From: Loktanella sp. S4079
GTDB lineage: Bacteria > Pseudomonadota > Alphaproteobacteria > Rhodobacterales > Rhodobacteraceae
Direction: 5' to 3'
Length of the DNA: 64,000 nucleotides
Assembly: GCF_000967725.1 (NCBI RefSeq)
Contig: NZ_JXYE01000002.1
Location: 1,240,001-1,304,000 of the forward strand
This document shows positions 1 to 8,777 of the stretch, in pieces; position 1 is the stretch's first letter; each line of letters starts with the position of its first letter. Both the position numbers and the translations under genes were made by a program. The notes beneath the pieces are model-generated. The model was not told where the DNA came from, ran no database searches, and saw only the letters and a list, made by a program, of their open reading frames with translations.

Positions 1-59
1 TCAAAGATTTGCGCATCACACAGCATTGGTGGGATCATCACCAGTGTTTCACATGGCAT
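1..59 (-). CDS. Alpha/beta hydrolase, N-terminal end only (gene runs off the left edge)
   Basis: Reading leftwards from an ATG at 59-57 gives a short peptide that begins MPCETLVMIPPMLCDAQIF and stays open to the window edge. The pattern of a hydrophobic strand followed by PPMLCDAxxF resembles the first strand and oxyanion loop of alpha/beta hydrolases of the type LLPGxxCDAxLF. A weak purine-rich stretch (AGG) precedes the start. Two further hydrolase genes follow upstream on the same strand, which supports the call. Only 19 codons are visible, so function is undetermined. Confidence 0.45.
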   Translation of the reverse strand, partial: MPCETLVMIPPMLCDAQIF

Positions 60-149
60 AGAATAAGACCTGCGTTACGCCCGATTGTCAGGCAATTGCT
101 CTGCGCAACTTTGACGTGGTCGCCCCTGTGGTGCAACCGGATCGCGCGG

Positions 150-1004
150 CTAGAGCGTCTGCAACCAAGCCGAAATCCGCCGAGCAAGTGGTTCAGTTTG
201 ATCGGGGCTAAAGACTTCACCCGCCATAACATGCCCGCTGGCGTCATCATTTGGCCCGGCTATCACGATCTCTTCGGTGACTGGGCCACCCCAGCCGGCC
301 ATGACCTTGCGTGTTCGCTTGGGGTGCACGACTGTATCTGCTTCGTTCATCACCAGCAAAGTTGGCGTGGTCACCCTTGAATAATCCGCCTGACAAGCTG
401 CACGCACGGCATCGGCCATCGGGTACAGCGCTTCGGTCGGATAACGCGTTGTCCAATAAGCGGAATGCCCTTCATTTATGGGGTCAAAATTCCGGGTCTT
501 CCCTGCGACATAGCGCCCCCAGTAACGCACGCCCGGCATATCCAAAATGGTCTGAGCAAACCAGTTTCGCAGACCAAAGTTCGGAGAAACCATTATGCAG
601 GCCTTTGCCTGAGCACCGCTCGCCAGTGCCAAAGCGGCCATCGTACAACCGGTCGAGCACCCCATGAGAATAATCTCATCGCCAAGCAATTCGGCAACTT
701 TCACCGCTTCGGCCACATCGTTCATCCATTCAACGAATGTAGCTTTCGCCAATGCGTCGCCATCCTGACCATGCCCAGTCAGTCGCGCGTAGACAGCGTT
801 AGCCCCAATGTCTTGAGCGATCATTTCTGGTAGCGGATGCAATTCCTTGGGCGAGGCAGAAAATCCGTGGATATTCAGCAATACCTGTGCCGTCTTGGTC
901 GCTGGTTTATCCGCCCAGACAATGTGCTTTTCGCAGCCGGGTCGCAGATTGGGCACCTGCGCTTCGGCATTTGCAATTTCTTGTTCAATCGTCGCAATAT
1001 TCAT
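150..1004 (-). CDS. Alpha/beta hydrolase (carboxylesterase/lipase-like)
   Basis: The 284-residue product has the alpha/beta hydrolase signature: an oxyanion segment NIHGFSASP near residues 44-52, a nucleophile elbow GCSTG at 115-119 (Ser117), a late acidic turn in LLVMNEADTVVHP and a His in DASGHVMAGE. There is no signal peptide, so it should act in the cytoplasm. The substrate cannot be told; this subgroup is usually annotated as carboxylesterase or monoacylglycerol-lipase-like. It lies in the same orientation as a partial hydrolase to the left and a second complete one to the right, with about 70 bases separating it from the latter. Confidence 0.85.
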   Translation of the reverse strand: MNIATIEQEIANAEAQVPNLRPGCEKHIVWADKPATKTAQVLLNIHGFSASPKELHPLPEMIAQDIGANAVYARLTGHGQDGDALAKATFVEWMNDVAEAVKVAELLGDEIILMGCSTGCTMAALALASGAQAKACIMVSPNFGLRNWFAQTILDMPGVRYWGRYVAGKTRNFDPINEGHSAYWTTRYPTEALYPMADAVRAACQADYSRVTTPTLLVMNEADTVVHPKRTRKVMAGWGGPVTEEIVIAGPNDDASGHVMAGEVFSPDQTEPLARRISAWLQTL

Positions 1005-1075
1005 GACTGCGCCTAACCGTATAAATGCGTTGTTGTTTCAAATTGTTAGCCTGAGAGAGTACGCGCCGCCAATAG

Positions 1076-1816
1076 TTACGTGGCGGCGTCGATGAGCTCT
1101 TGGACAGACTGCGTAATCAGCGCAAGGCAACGATCATCCGAGAAACGGTGATCCGCCCCATCAACCAATGTCAGACGCATGTCATCCCCTTCAGCGTGCT
1201 CAAGAAGCCTTAGCGCAACGGACATATCGACATCTGCATCTGCTGTCCCCTGCAAGAACCGCGTCGGAAATGGCAATGCGAGCGGATCGCGAAGGACAAG
1301 CCGGTTGCGCCCTTCTTCAATCAGGCGGCGGGTGATGATGTAGGGCTCGCCATACTCTGACGGCAAGGCAAGTTGCCCTGCCATGACCTCGGCACGTTGT
1401 TCATCTGTGAATGATCCCCACATGCTGTCTTCAGTAAAATCGGGGGCTGCTGCAATGGTCACCAGCCCCGCCACGCGCTCAGGCATCGCGCGCGCAATCA
1501 GAAGCGATATCCAGCCACCCATTGAGGACCCCACCAGAATAACCGGGCCATCCAGCAGGCTAATGGCAGCGCAGGCATCTTCGAACCAGTCACCAATCGC
1601 GCCGTCGGTAAACGCACCGCTCGATTCGCCATGCCCCGAATAGTCAAACCGCAGAAACGCGCGGCCGGATTTACGTGCCCATTCTTCGAGGTAGACAGCC
1701 TTCGTGCCCCCCATGTCGGATTTGAAACCGCCTAAAAATACCACCGCTGGGCCTGTTCCTTGGGTCAAGTGATAGGCGATCTGTCGCCCCTGAGGCGTCG
1801 TCAAGAATGCGGGCAT
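1076..1816 (-). CDS. Alpha/beta hydrolase
   Basis: The product of 246 residues starts at MPAFLTTPQG; this ATG is preferred over an upstream in-frame one because AAAGGA sits just before it. Motifs seen are the nucleophile elbow GSSMG at residues 96-100 (Ser98), an acidic residue in FLQGTADADVD and a C-terminal ADHRFSDD carrying the catalytic His. The segment RFDYSGHGESSG is typical of the short cytosolic hydrolases related to palmitoyl-thioesterase ABHD10. The gene is divergent from the ArsR-type regulator at 1932, and the shared 115-base gap holds a symmetric operator-like element. The natural substrate is unknown. Confidence 0.85.
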   Translation of the reverse strand: MPAFLTTPQGRQIAYHLTQGTGPAVVFLGGFKSDMGGTKAVYLEEWARKSGRAFLRFDYSGHGESSGAFTDGAIGDWFEDACAAISLLDGPVILVGSSMGGWISLLIARAMPERVAGLVTIAAAPDFTEDSMWGSFTDEQRAEVMAGQLALPSEYGEPYIITRRLIEEGRNRLVLRDPLALPFPTRFLQGTADADVDMSVALRLLEHAEGDDMRLTLVDGADHRFSDDRCLALITQSVQELIDAAT

Positions 1817-1882
1817 GGCGTGTCCTTTGGTCTTAGTTCGCCGTAACAAAATCACATCTGCGGGTCGCCGCCAATTGAGAAT

Positions 1883-1920
1883 TACGTTACCATATTGTCA
1901 CGTGACTAGAATGTAACGTA
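1883..1920. promoter_or_regulatory. Nested 38-bp dyad between divergent genes (putative operator)
   Basis: TACGTTAC at 1883-1890 is repeated in inverted form as GTAACGTA at 1913-1920. A perfect palindrome GTCACGTGAC occupies 1897-1906. Both dyads share exactly the same centre (between 1901 and 1902). The element ends 11 bases before the ATG of the ArsR-type regulator and lies 67 bases before the divergent hydrolase start. An operator for the adjacent regulator is the simplest reading, but this is inference. Confidence 0.5.
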
Positions 1921-1931
1921 TAGTTGATTCC

Positions 1932-2675
1932 ATGGACGCATTATTCAAAGCCCTGAACGACCCCGCCCGACGGGAATTGCTAGACCAGCTTCGCAAAAAA
2001 GACGGTCAAAGCCTGTCGGACCTTGAAACCCACCTCAGCATGTCCCGCTTTGGTGTCATGAAACACCTGCGCGTTCTCGAAGACGCCAACCTGATCGTCA
2101 CCCGTAAACAGGGGCGGTTCAAATACCATTACCTCAATGTCCTGCCCTTGCAGGAACTGATGGATCGCTGGGCTGCGCCATTTTTACAGCGCCAAGCGCG
2201 TGCATTGACTGAATTAAAGCTAAAACTGGAAAGAGATACGCAAATGGGAAAACCCGATTTCATGATGCAGACCTTTATCCGCTGCACCCAAGACGCCCTA
2301 TGGGCCGCCCTTACCGAAGCGGATCAGATGGCCGCCTATCATTTTGCCTGCAACGCCGTTCAAGGAAACGCCGCCGTGGACGAAACCACGACATTTATCT
2401 TGCCCAACGGCGAAGCGATGCTACGGCAGGTGACGACCGCACTTGATCCCAAGACCCGCATCGCGATGACATTTGAACCGCTGTTTATGGGGCCAGACGC
2501 GCCTGCATCAAACATGGTCTACCTGATCGAACCCCAAGGAGAGATGTGCAAGCTCACCATTGAGCACTACAACATGGCGCCGGGTCAGGAGGGCTTTGCC
2601 GAAGGTTGGGCGCGTTTGGCCTCTTCTCTCAAGACATATCTAGAAACCGGGACTGGCCTAAAGGCCGCAATGTAG
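1932..2675 (+). CDS. ArsR-family regulator fused to an SRPBCC (AHSA1-like) domain
   Basis: The 247-residue protein has two parts. Residues 1-85 form a winged helix of ArsR type (LSMSRFGVMKHLRVLEDANL is the recognition region). Residues about 110-245 form an SRPBCC/AHSA1-like ligand-binding domain (MQTFIRCTQDALWAAL, ending near YLETGTGL). No metal-binding cysteine motif is present, so the signal is probably a small hydrophobic ligand rather than a metal. It is divergent from a hydrolase gene and is followed after 11 bases by a MAPEG gene, which may share its transcript. The symmetrical element just upstream is a candidate self-regulated operator. Confidence 0.85.
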   Translation: MDALFKALNDPARRELLDQLRKKDGQSLSDLETHLSMSRFGVMKHLRVLEDANLIVTRKQGRFKYHYLNVLPLQELMDRWAAPFLQRQARALTELKLKLERDTQMGKPDFMMQTFIRCTQDALWAALTEADQMAAYHFACNAVQGNAAVDETTTFILPNGEAMLRQVTTALDPKTRIAMTFEPLFMGPDAPASNMVYLIEPQGEMCKLTIEHYNMAPGQEGFAEGWARLASSLKTYLETGTGLKAAM

Positions 2676-2686
2676 GAGGATACAAA

Positions 2687-3100
2687 ATGGAACAACTCCC
2701 AACTGAACTCAGTGTTTTGACGCTTCTTGTGCTGTTGGCCGCCTCGCTATGGATCCCTTATATTGTCGGCATTTCGCGACAGCCTGCGACCGAAGGCGAC
2801 GCCTTTGCCCGTCCGATTGACTTGAACACCTTGCCTGCATGGGTCCATCGGGCACATCGCGCACACCTTAACTTGCTCGAACAGCTCTTGCCCTTTGCAG
2901 TTTTGGTGCTGATCATTGACCGCGTCGACGGCTTTACAGCACTTACATATTGGACTGCCATTGCATTTTTAGGGATCAGGATTGCTCATGCGGTCGGAAT
3001 GATCGGCGGCTGGGCCAAGATGCCGTTGCGGCCCATTTTGTTTAACCTTGGTTGGCTGTGCTGCCTGATCATGGGCTACGCGGTCTTTGCCGCCGCCTAA
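2687..3100 (+). CDS. MAPEG-family membrane protein
   Basis: The product of 137 residues begins [10 protein letters not shown] at an ATG preceded by a strong AGGAGG at 2675-2680; an earlier in-frame start inside the upstream gene lacks such a site. Four hydrophobic segments are visible (about residues 8-27, 58-80, 85-103 and 115-135). The text [13 protein letters not shown] in the first loop matches the MAPEG (membrane-associated eicosanoid and glutathione metabolism) family. Bacterial members are inner-membrane proteins of mostly unknown role. The short spacing suggests cotranscription with the ArsR-type regulator gene. Confidence 0.8.
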   Translation: MEQLPTELSVLTLLVLLAASLWIPYIVGISRQPATEGDAFARPIDLNTLPAWVHRAHRAHLNLLEQLLPFAVLVLIIDRVDGFTALTYWTAIAFLGIRIAHAVGMIGGWAKMPLRPILFNLGWLCCLIMGYAVFAAA

Positions 3101-3231
3101 AAGATCGCCTTGATGTGCAACATCGGCGCATCAAGGCCCTTGCCCCCCTTGGGCCTTGGCGGTATCGACGGGCCAAACCCTTACCCGCAACCGGGCGTTC
3201 CGTGGGCGCCAAACTGACGAGGAGACCGGCA

Positions 3232-5178
3232 ATGGCCCAGATTTCTCTTACATTCCCCGATGGTAACAGCCGCCAGTACGAGGCAGGTATCACCCCTGCT
3301 GATGTCGCGGCGGAAATTTCCAACTCTTTGCGCAAAAAGGCAATTTCAGCGACCGTGAATGGTCAGCACTGGGATTTGCAATGGCCGATTGACGCTGACA
3401 GCAGCATCGCCATCAACACCATGAAAGACGAAGAACCCGCGCTCGAGCTGGTCCGTCACGATCTGGCGCACATTATGGCGCGTGCCGTTCAGGAAATCTG
3501 GCCAGATGTGCAGGTAACAATTGGACCCGTGATCAAGGATGGCTGGTACTACGACTTTGACCGCAAAGAACCGTTTACCCCCGAAGATTTGGCCGTCATC
3601 GAAAAGAAGATGAAGGAAATCATCAACGCACGCGATGAGGTCCGGACCGAGATTTGGGAACGCGACCGCGCGATCCAATACTATAAGGACCGCGGCGAAC
3701 CCTATAAGGTTGAACTGATCGAAAGCATCCCGGGCGATGAACCGCTGCGCATGTACTGGCACGGCGAATGGCAAGACCTGTGTCGCGGCCCGCACCTGCA
3801 ACATACGGGCCAAGTCCCCGCAGATGGTTTTAAACTGATGTCAATCGCAGGCGCTTACTGGCGCGGCGACAGCAGCCGCCCCATGCTTCAGCGAATTTAC
3901 GGCTGTGCCTTCACCAACAAAGAGGGCCTGCGCAAACATCTGAACATGTTGGAAGAGGCCGCCAAACGCGACCACCGCAAGCTGGGCCGCGAAATGGACC
4001 TGTTCCACATGCAAGAAGAAGCCCCCGGTCAGGTATTCTGGCACCCGAACGGCTGGACAGTCTACACCGAGCTACAAGACTACATGCGTCGTCAACAGCG
4101 CAAAGGCGGCTACGTTGAGGTCAATACTCCGCAGGTCGTTGACCGCAAACTCTGGGAGGCCTCTGGCCACTGGGAAAAATATCAGGAAAACATGTTCATC
4201 GTCGAAGTGGACGAAGAGCATGCCCGCGAAAAGGCTGTGAATGCGCTAAAGCCGATGAACTGCCCATGCCACGTGCAGATTTTCAACCAAGGTCTGAAAT
4301 CCTATCGTGACCTGCCATTGCGCATGGCGGAATTCGGGTCATGTGCCCGTTATGAACCATCGGGTGCGTTGCATGGCATCATGCGCGTACGTGGCTTTAC
4401 CCAAGATGATGGGCATATCTTCTGTACTGACGATCAAATTGAGGCCGAAACAGCCCGGTTTATTGAGTTCCTATCGAGGATCTATGCAGACCTTGGGTTC
4501 AACGATTGGACGATCAAACTGTCCACCCGTCCAGAAAAGCGGATTGGATCAGATGAAACTTGGGACAACATGGAAAAGGCGCTTGGCGATGCCTGCCGTG
4601 CAGCCGGTCACGAGTTCGAAATCCTCGAGGGCGAAGGCGCGTTCTACGGACCTAAGCTTGAGTTCACACTGACTGATGCGATTGGCCGAAACTGGCAGTG
4701 CGGGACATTGCAAGTTGACGCCAACCTGCCCGAGCGGCTGGACGCAACCTTTGTCGGCGAAGACGGCGCGAAACATCGTCCCGTTATGTTGCACCGTGCA
4801 ACGCTCGGATCGTTTGAGCGTTTCATCGGCATCCTGATCGAAGAACACGCAGGCAAGCTGCCGTTCTGGCTGGCGCCACGTCAGGTTGTTGTTGCGACTA
4901 TTGTATCCGACGCCAATGACTACGCCGAAGAGATCGTCACAGCGCTGCGCGCCGCTGGCGTCCGCGCCGAGACAGACACACGAAACGAGAAGATCAACTA
5001 CAAAGTTCGTGAACACTCTGTCGGCAAAGTTCCGGTGATTTTGGCGCTTGGCGCACGCGAAGTCGAAGAGAAAACCGTGACAGTCCGCCGCCTTGGCGAG
5101 AACAAAACGACTGTAACATCTTTTGAAGACATCCTCGCGGAACTCACAAAAAGCGCGAAAGCACCCGATCTTTTGTAA
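3232..5178 (+). CDS. thrS: Threonyl-tRNA synthetase
   Basis: The 648-residue enzyme charges tRNA-Thr in the cytoplasm. Domain order is the classical one: TGS domain (residues 1-62), editing/SAD domain with [12 protein letters not shown], the class II catalytic core and a C-terminal anticodon-binding domain. Seen directly are MNCPCH near residue 342 (zinc-binding Cys), [10 protein letters not shown] (motif 2) and [13 protein letters not shown] (motif 3). The start [11 protein letters not shown] is chosen because GAGGAG precedes it; longer in-frame readings would overlap the MAPEG gene. The length is normal for the family. A strong intrinsic terminator follows directly, so the gene is probably a single unit. 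Confidence 0.97.
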   Translation: MAQISLTFPDGNSRQYEAGITPADVAAEISNSLRKKAISATVNGQHWDLQWPIDADSSIAINTMKDEEPALELVRHDLAHIMARAVQEIWPDVQVTIGPVIKDGWYYDFDRKEPFTPEDLAVIEKKMKEIINARDEVRTEIWERDRAIQYYKDRGEPYKVELIESIPGDEPLRMYWHGEWQDLCRGPHLQHTGQVPADGFKLMSIAGAYWRGDSSRPMLQRIYGCAFTNKEGLRKHLNMLEEAAKRDHRKLGREMDLFHMQEEAPGQVFWHPNGWTVYTELQDYMRRQQRKGGYVEVNTPQVVDRKLWEASGHWEKYQENMFIVEVDEEHAREKAVNALKPMNCPCHVQIFNQGLKSYRDLPLRMAEFGSCARYEPSGALHGIMRVRGFTQDDGHIFCTDDQIEAETARFIEFLSRIYADLGFNDWTIKLSTRPEKRIGSDETWDNMEKALGDACRAAGHEFEILEGEGAFYGPKLEFTLTDAIGRNWQCGTLQVDANLPERLDATFVGEDGAKHRPVMLHRATLGSFERFIGILIEEHAGKLPFWLAPRQVVVATIVSDANDYAEEIVTALRAAGVRAETDTRNEKINYKVREHSVGKVPVILALGAREVEEKTVTVRRLGENKTTVTSFEDILAELTKSAKAPDLL

Positions 5179-5203
5179 CATTCCAGCGCTGGAAGCTGTA
5201 ACA

Positions 5204-5239
5204 AACCCGCCGCGCCACGCGCACGGCGGGTTCTTTTTT
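5204..5239 (+). terminator. Intrinsic terminator of thrS
   Basis: A 9-bp perfect stem, AACCCGCCG at 5204-5212 and CGGCGGGTT at 5224-5232, encloses an 11-base loop and is followed by a run of T. It lies 25 bases after the thrS stop codon. Confidence 0.9.
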
Positions 5240-5283
5240 GTCTAAAATTTGTGGTGCGTCAGCAGGTCACACCGAAAATGCGT

Positions 5284-5301
5284 ACCTCACGCGACCTCAC
5301 G
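5284..5301 (+). promoter_or_regulatory. Tandem ACCTCACG repeat upstream of the bufferin operon
   Basis: ACCTCACG occurs at 5284-5291 and again at 5294-5301, a 10-bp period that would place both copies on one face of the helix. They sit about 110 bases before the precursor gene, in a gene-free 235-base stretch after the thrS terminator that must hold the operon promoter. A regulator-binding site is likely, but which regulator is unknown. Confidence 0.35.
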
Positions 5302-5413
5302 GAAACGCGATGCACGCGGCTGTGAATAGAAAACCCATATTTGCAACGATTAATCTTTAGGCATCGCCGCTGCGAGGCGACCACATAATTGATCCAACTG
5401 AAGGAATATTTTG

Positions 5414-5713
5414 ATGTCCAACACGAAGAAAACTCTTGTTCTCGCGACCGCTGTTGCTTCTGCGGTTGCTGGCCTTGCCACGACAGCACATGCCGCTGAC
5501 GAAAAATGCTACGGTGTTTCGCTCGCCGGTGAAAACGATTGTGCGGCTGGCCCAGGTACAAGCTGCGCAGGCACATCTACTGTTGATTACCAAGGTAACG
5601 CATGGTCGCTGGTTCCAGAGGGCACTTGCACAACAATGGAACTGCCTGCAACGGCCGACGGTAAAGAGCGCATGGGCTCGCTTGAGGCGCTTGATCGCGA
5701 CCTGCCAGCATAA
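5414..5713 (+). CDS. bufA1: Bufferin precursor, BufA1-like (DUF2282)
   Basis: The 99-residue product has a Sec signal peptide ([20 protein letters not shown], cleavage near residue 27) and a mature part with four cysteines at about 32, 43, 51 and 72. The spacing, KCYGVSLAG, then NDCAAG, then SCAG and VPEGTC, is that of the DUF2282 family. Members are now known as bufferins: exported RiPPs whose cysteines are partly turned into copper-binding thiooxazole heterocycles by an MNIO enzyme. ATG at 5414 is chosen over a TTG three bases upstream, with AAGGA before it. The modifying enzymes are encoded directly downstream. The mature peptide is expected in the periplasm, binding copper. Confidence 0.88.
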   Translation: MSNTKKTLVLATAVASAVAGLATTAHAADEKCYGVSLAGENDCAAGPGTSCAGTSTVDYQGNAWSLVPEGTCTTMELPATADGKERMGSLEALDRDLPA

Positions 5714-5769
5714 ACCAACACCGCGTAGGGTGGATCTTGATCCACCCCACCAGCAATTCGGAGGCCGCC

Positions 5770-6624
5770 ATGCTTGACCACAACAGCGACAATCACCTGC
5801 CCCCCCTGCCCGGCGTTGGTTACAAGCCGCAGCATTACAGCGCGATCTTGGCCGATCCTGCGCCCGTGGGCTGGCTGGAAATCCACGCCGAAAACTACAT
5901 GGGCAACGGTGGCCGCCCGATTGCGCAGCTTCGCCATCTGGCAGAGCGTTTTCCGATTTCCGTCCACGGGGTCGGCCTGTCGATCGGTGGCGAAGGCGCA
6001 CTCGACAAAGATCATCTCGCGCGACTGAAACATTTGGTGGATTGGCTCAATCCAGCAAGCTTTTCCGAACATCTTGCTTGGTCCACGCACGACAGTCATT
6101 TCCTAAATGACTTGCTGCCGCTCCCTTATACCGAAACCACGCTTACACGTGTGTGCGATCATATTGACGAAGTCCAAGAGACACTGAACCGTCAAATGCT
6201 GCTGGAAAACCCATCTAGCTATTTGGCATTTGCTGAATCCACCCTGTCCGAGACCGAATTTCTGCGCCGGGTCACGCAACGCACAGGCTGTGGCCTTCTG
6301 CTGGACGTGAACAACGTTTTTGTCAGCGCAACCAATCTCAAAACCTCTCCACAAGATTATATCGACGATTTTCCGCTGACCGCGGTGGGCGAAATCCACC
6401 TTGGCGGTCATGACGAGGACGAAGACGAAACAGGTGCGCCCCTCTTGATTGACAGCCATGGCGCGGCAATTGTTGATCCCGTCTGGGCCCTGCTGGACTA
6501 CACGCTGGAACGATCTGGCCCGAAACCAACGCTAATTGAATGGGATAATGATGTTCCCGATTGGCCAGAATTGGCGGCAGAGGCAACACGTGCAGCGACC
6601 GCACTCTCGAAGGTTACCGCATGA
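5770..6624 (+). CDS. bufB: Multinuclear non-heme iron oxidase (MNIO, DUF692), bufferin maturase
   Basis: This 284-residue enzyme of the DUF692/MbnB superfamily should oxidise cysteines of the adjacent precursor. Candidate metal ligands, by position in family-type motifs, are His66 (SVHG), His101 (SEHLAW), Glu146 (LENP), Asn181 (LDVNN), His210 (EIHLGGH), Asp228 and His230 (IDSHG) and Glu257 (IEWDND). TIM-barrel strands end in these motifs, so the active site looks intact. The ATG at 5770 has GGAGG before it; a TTG further upstream is less likely. The gene starts 56 bases after the precursor and overlaps the partner gene by ATGA, showing a tight operon. Confidence 0.92.
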   Translation: MLDHNSDNHLPPLPGVGYKPQHYSAILADPAPVGWLEIHAENYMGNGGRPIAQLRHLAERFPISVHGVGLSIGGEGALDKDHLARLKHLVDWLNPASFSEHLAWSTHDSHFLNDLLPLPYTETTLTRVCDHIDEVQETLNRQMLLENPSSYLAFAESTLSETEFLRRVTQRTGCGLLLDVNNVFVSATNLKTSPQDYIDDFPLTAVGEIHLGGHDEDEDETGAPLLIDSHGAAIVDPVWALLDYTLERSGPKPTLIEWDNDVPDWPELAAEATRAATALSKVTA

Positions 6625-7352
6625 CCGTGAGCCAATCATCATTTCAAGCGGCTCTTCTTGATCCGTCGCTCGCCGCCCCAAATGGGCTGTGCAATCCCGA
6701 CGGCCAACAGGCAAGCAAACGCTACGACGTCTATCGCAACAATGTCGCGGTCAGCCTGACAGATGCGCTTGTTGCGGGGTTTCCCGTGTTGCACAAACTC
6801 GTCGGTGATCAGTTTTTTCGCGCGATGGCAGGGGTATACCTGCGAAAGCATCCGCCCAAGTCTCCGCTGATGATGTATTACGGCGAAGAAATGCCCCAGT
6901 TTTTGCGCCGCTTTCAGCCAGCACAAAGCCTGAAATACCTTCCCGATATTGCCAAGCTCGAGATCGCGATGCGGCGCGCCTATCATGCCGCAGATGCCAC
7001 CCCAATTGATCCGCAGCGCCTGTCAGAAATCGCCCCCAATCAACTGCTTTCTTCGCGCGTTCGGCTTGCCCCTGCGCTTGCTATCATTCGATCAGACTAT
7101 CCGATCCATGCGATTTATCTGGCAAATACGACTGCCGATGCACCGGCCCCTATAATGCGCCCCGAGACCGTCTTGGTCACCCGTCCAAACCTTGATCCTG
7201 AGATACATCTCATCAGTCAAGCATCCGCAAGCTGCATTGCAACACTGATGCAGGGTTCACCACTGGGCGAAACGCTCACTGATGAAACATTGGATCTGGG
7301 CGCGACTTTGTCACTACTCTTGGGGCAATCTGCGGTCACCGAAATCTACTGA
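6621..7352 (+). CDS. bufC: DUF2063 protein, partner of the MNIO enzyme
   Basis: The 243-residue product begins [15 protein letters not shown] at an ATG inside the ATGA overlap with the preceding gene. The N-terminal 95 residues carry the DUF2063 pattern: [17 protein letters not shown], then [13 protein letters not shown], then a [12 protein letters not shown] segment. The rest is a less conserved alpha/beta region. In MNIO systems this family supplies a precursor-recognition role comparable to MbnC, handing the leader region to the oxidase. The older name, putative DNA-binding domain, is not supported by this context. Cytoplasmic location is expected. Confidence 0.88.
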   Translation: MTVSQSSFQAALLDPSLAAPNGLCNPDGQQASKRYDVYRNNVAVSLTDALVAGFPVLHKLVGDQFFRAMAGVYLRKHPPKSPLMMYYGEEMPQFLRRFQPAQSLKYLPDIAKLEIAMRRAYHAADATPIDPQRLSEIAPNQLLSSRVRLAPALAIIRSDYPIHAIYLANTTADAPAPIMRPETVLVTRPNLDPEIHLISQASASCIATLMQGSPLGETLTDETLDLGATLSLLLGQSAVTEIY

Positions 7353-7363
7353 AAGGCGCTTCA

Positions 7364-7915
7364 ATGCTGAACTCACCTCTCTTATCTCACAGCGCCGCCC
7401 GATTGCACCGCCTTGGTGACGCGCTGCTTCCGTTTCTCGCGCGGTTTATCTTTGCCGCCGTGTTGCTGTTTTACTTTTGGAACTCTGCCAAAACCAAACT
7501 TGGCGATGGGATATTCGGCTTTCTCAGCCCCTCATCAGGCGCCTACGTCCAGATTTTCCCCCGCGCGATGGAGGCCGCAGGCTATGACACCAGTCAGCTT
7601 ACAATTTTCCACTGGGCGGTTGTGACAGCAGGAACATTGGCCGAGTTCATCTTGCCCCTACTAATCCTTGTCGGCTTGATGACGCGACTGGCTGCACTTG
7701 GCATGATTGGATTTATCATCGTGCAATCGCTGACCGATCTCTTTGGTCACGGTGGGATCGCGCATGCTGGTACGCTCGGTATGTGGTTTGATCGGCTGCC
7801 AGATGGGCTCATTCTTGATCAGCGGGCTTTTTGGGTATTCTGCCTGCTGACCTTGGTCTTCAAAGGTGCCGGCGCGATTTCAATCGACCGGCTGATCTTT
7901 AGAAATGCGCCTTAG
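7364..7915 (+). CDS. bufD: DoxX-family membrane protein of the bufferin operon
   Basis: The 183-residue protein has an N-terminal amphipathic region and about four membrane helices (near residues 24-43, 82-105, 110-128 and 150-170). The helix text FIFAAVLLFYFWNSAKTK and the overall length fit DoxX. DoxX proteins are frequent last members of bufferin operons; a role in electron transfer, metal handling or peptide maturation at the membrane has been suggested but is not settled. It starts 11 bases after the DUF2063 gene with GAAAGG before the ATG. Its 3' end overlaps the convergent gene at 7899 by 17 bases. Confidence 0.8.
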   Translation: MLNSPLLSHSAARLHRLGDALLPFLARFIFAAVLLFYFWNSAKTKLGDGIFGFLSPSSGAYVQIFPRAMEAAGYDTSQLTIFHWAVVTAGTLAEFILPLLILVGLMTRLAALGMIGFIIVQSLTDLFGHGGIAHAGTLGMWFDRLPDGLILDQRAFWVFCLLTLVFKGAGAISIDRLIFRNAP

Positions 7916-8267
7916 GCTCGTCGGGTTTACCGGCAGCAATCGCCAAGATACCGCCCAATGCTGCGAACCCGATGGGGAACATCGTCGCAACGTTAAACCC
8001 AAAGGCCGCATAGGTGCATAGCGCTGCCAATAGCATCAGCCCCCCACCCCAAAGCGCGCGCGCCTTTGCCATCGCGCCACCAGCAATCGCTAGCATCGGC
8101 GCGACAAAGCTCGCAAACCGGATAAAGCCGGGGTTTTCAAAGACCCCCAGGAATTCCCCCACTTCGGTATGGCGTTCGGTCAGTTCGGCATAGCCATAGC
8201 CAAACAATCCCACAAAAATTCCCATCACACCTGCGATTAGGCCAAGGGTCAGCGCTGCGTTACGCAT
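7899..8267 (-). CDS. Small integral membrane protein, function unknown
   Basis: The 122-residue product has four clear hydrophobic segments: MRNAALTLGLIAGVMGIFVG, a stretch near 55-75 (APMLAIAGGAMA), another near 75-90 (GGGLMLLAALCTYAAFG) and GFAALGGILAIAAG. No catalytic motif is seen. A charged loop (TERHTEVGEF) follows the first helix. It is convergent with the DoxX gene, overlapping it by 17 bases, so it is probably not part of the bufferin operon. Function is not recognised. Confidence 0.65.
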   Translation of the reverse strand: MRNAALTLGLIAGVMGIFVGLFGYGYAELTERHTEVGEFLGVFENPGFIRFASFVAPMLAIAGGAMAKARALWGGGLMLLAALCTYAAFGFNVATMFPIGFAALGGILAIAAGKPDEPKAHF

Positions 8268-8310
8268 CTATTTCTCCGTACTGCTCAGAATGTAGATAGT
8301 CGTCCGCATA

Positions 8311-8640
8311 CTATTCGCCAAGGTGGACCGCCTGCGCGTCAGCTTTCCAACCGATAGTCCAGACACCATCAGCCTCTATCACCGGGCGTTTCATAAGGGT
8401 CGGATGCGCAGCAAGAAGTGCAAGCGGCGCGCCTGACTTTTCTTCGTCAGACAGTCCACGCCATGTTGTTGACGCGCGATTGATCGCCTTTTCACCAAAC
8501 TCATCAACGATTTTCGCCAAATCTGCGGCCGAAACCCCGTCTGCGCGCACATCAATAATCTCGGGGGTAAAACCCGCCGCCTGCAATGATTTTAACGCTT
8601 TGCGACAGGTATCGCATGTTTTTAGACCGAAAAAGCGCAT
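8311..8640 (-). CDS. ArsC/Spx-family thioredoxin-fold protein (YffB-like)
   Basis: The 109-residue protein starts MRFFGLKTCDTCRKALKS; the ATG is preceded by AGGAGGT, which decides the start. The CDTC motif at residues 9-12, the RASTTWR segment, the LMKRPVIEADG strand and the C-terminal TIGWKADAQ are those of the ArsC/Spx-like family. Members similar to YffB lack proven arsenate reductase activity and may be thiol-dependent reductases. It is divergent from the cold-shock gene. A degraded paralogue lies about 900 bases to the right on the same strand. Confidence 0.85.
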   Translation of the reverse strand: MRFFGLKTCDTCRKALKSLQAAGFTPEIIDVRADGVSAADLAKIVDEFGEKAINRASTTWRGLSDEEKSGAPLALLAAHPTLMKRPVIEADGVWTIGWKADAQAVHLGE

Positions 8641-8777
8641 TTCACCTCCTGATTGAATGTCTTGAAGCGTTCCGTACTTGCGGTAAGCTGTCACTTGCAT
8701 TTTGCATAAAACACATAAGTCTAGACATACAAGCCTTGGGGGAAATCTATTCAGGGCGTCACTACGGAGGAAGACCA

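Noticed and set aside
3052..3231. N-terminal extension of ThrS by 60 residues
   Set aside because: It would overlap the MAPEG gene, has atypical Arg-rich composition and removes the good ribosome-binding site at the chosen ATG.
5411..5413. TTG codon as the start of the bufferin precursor
   Set aside because: The ATG immediately after it is better placed relative to AAGGA and gives a standard signal peptide.
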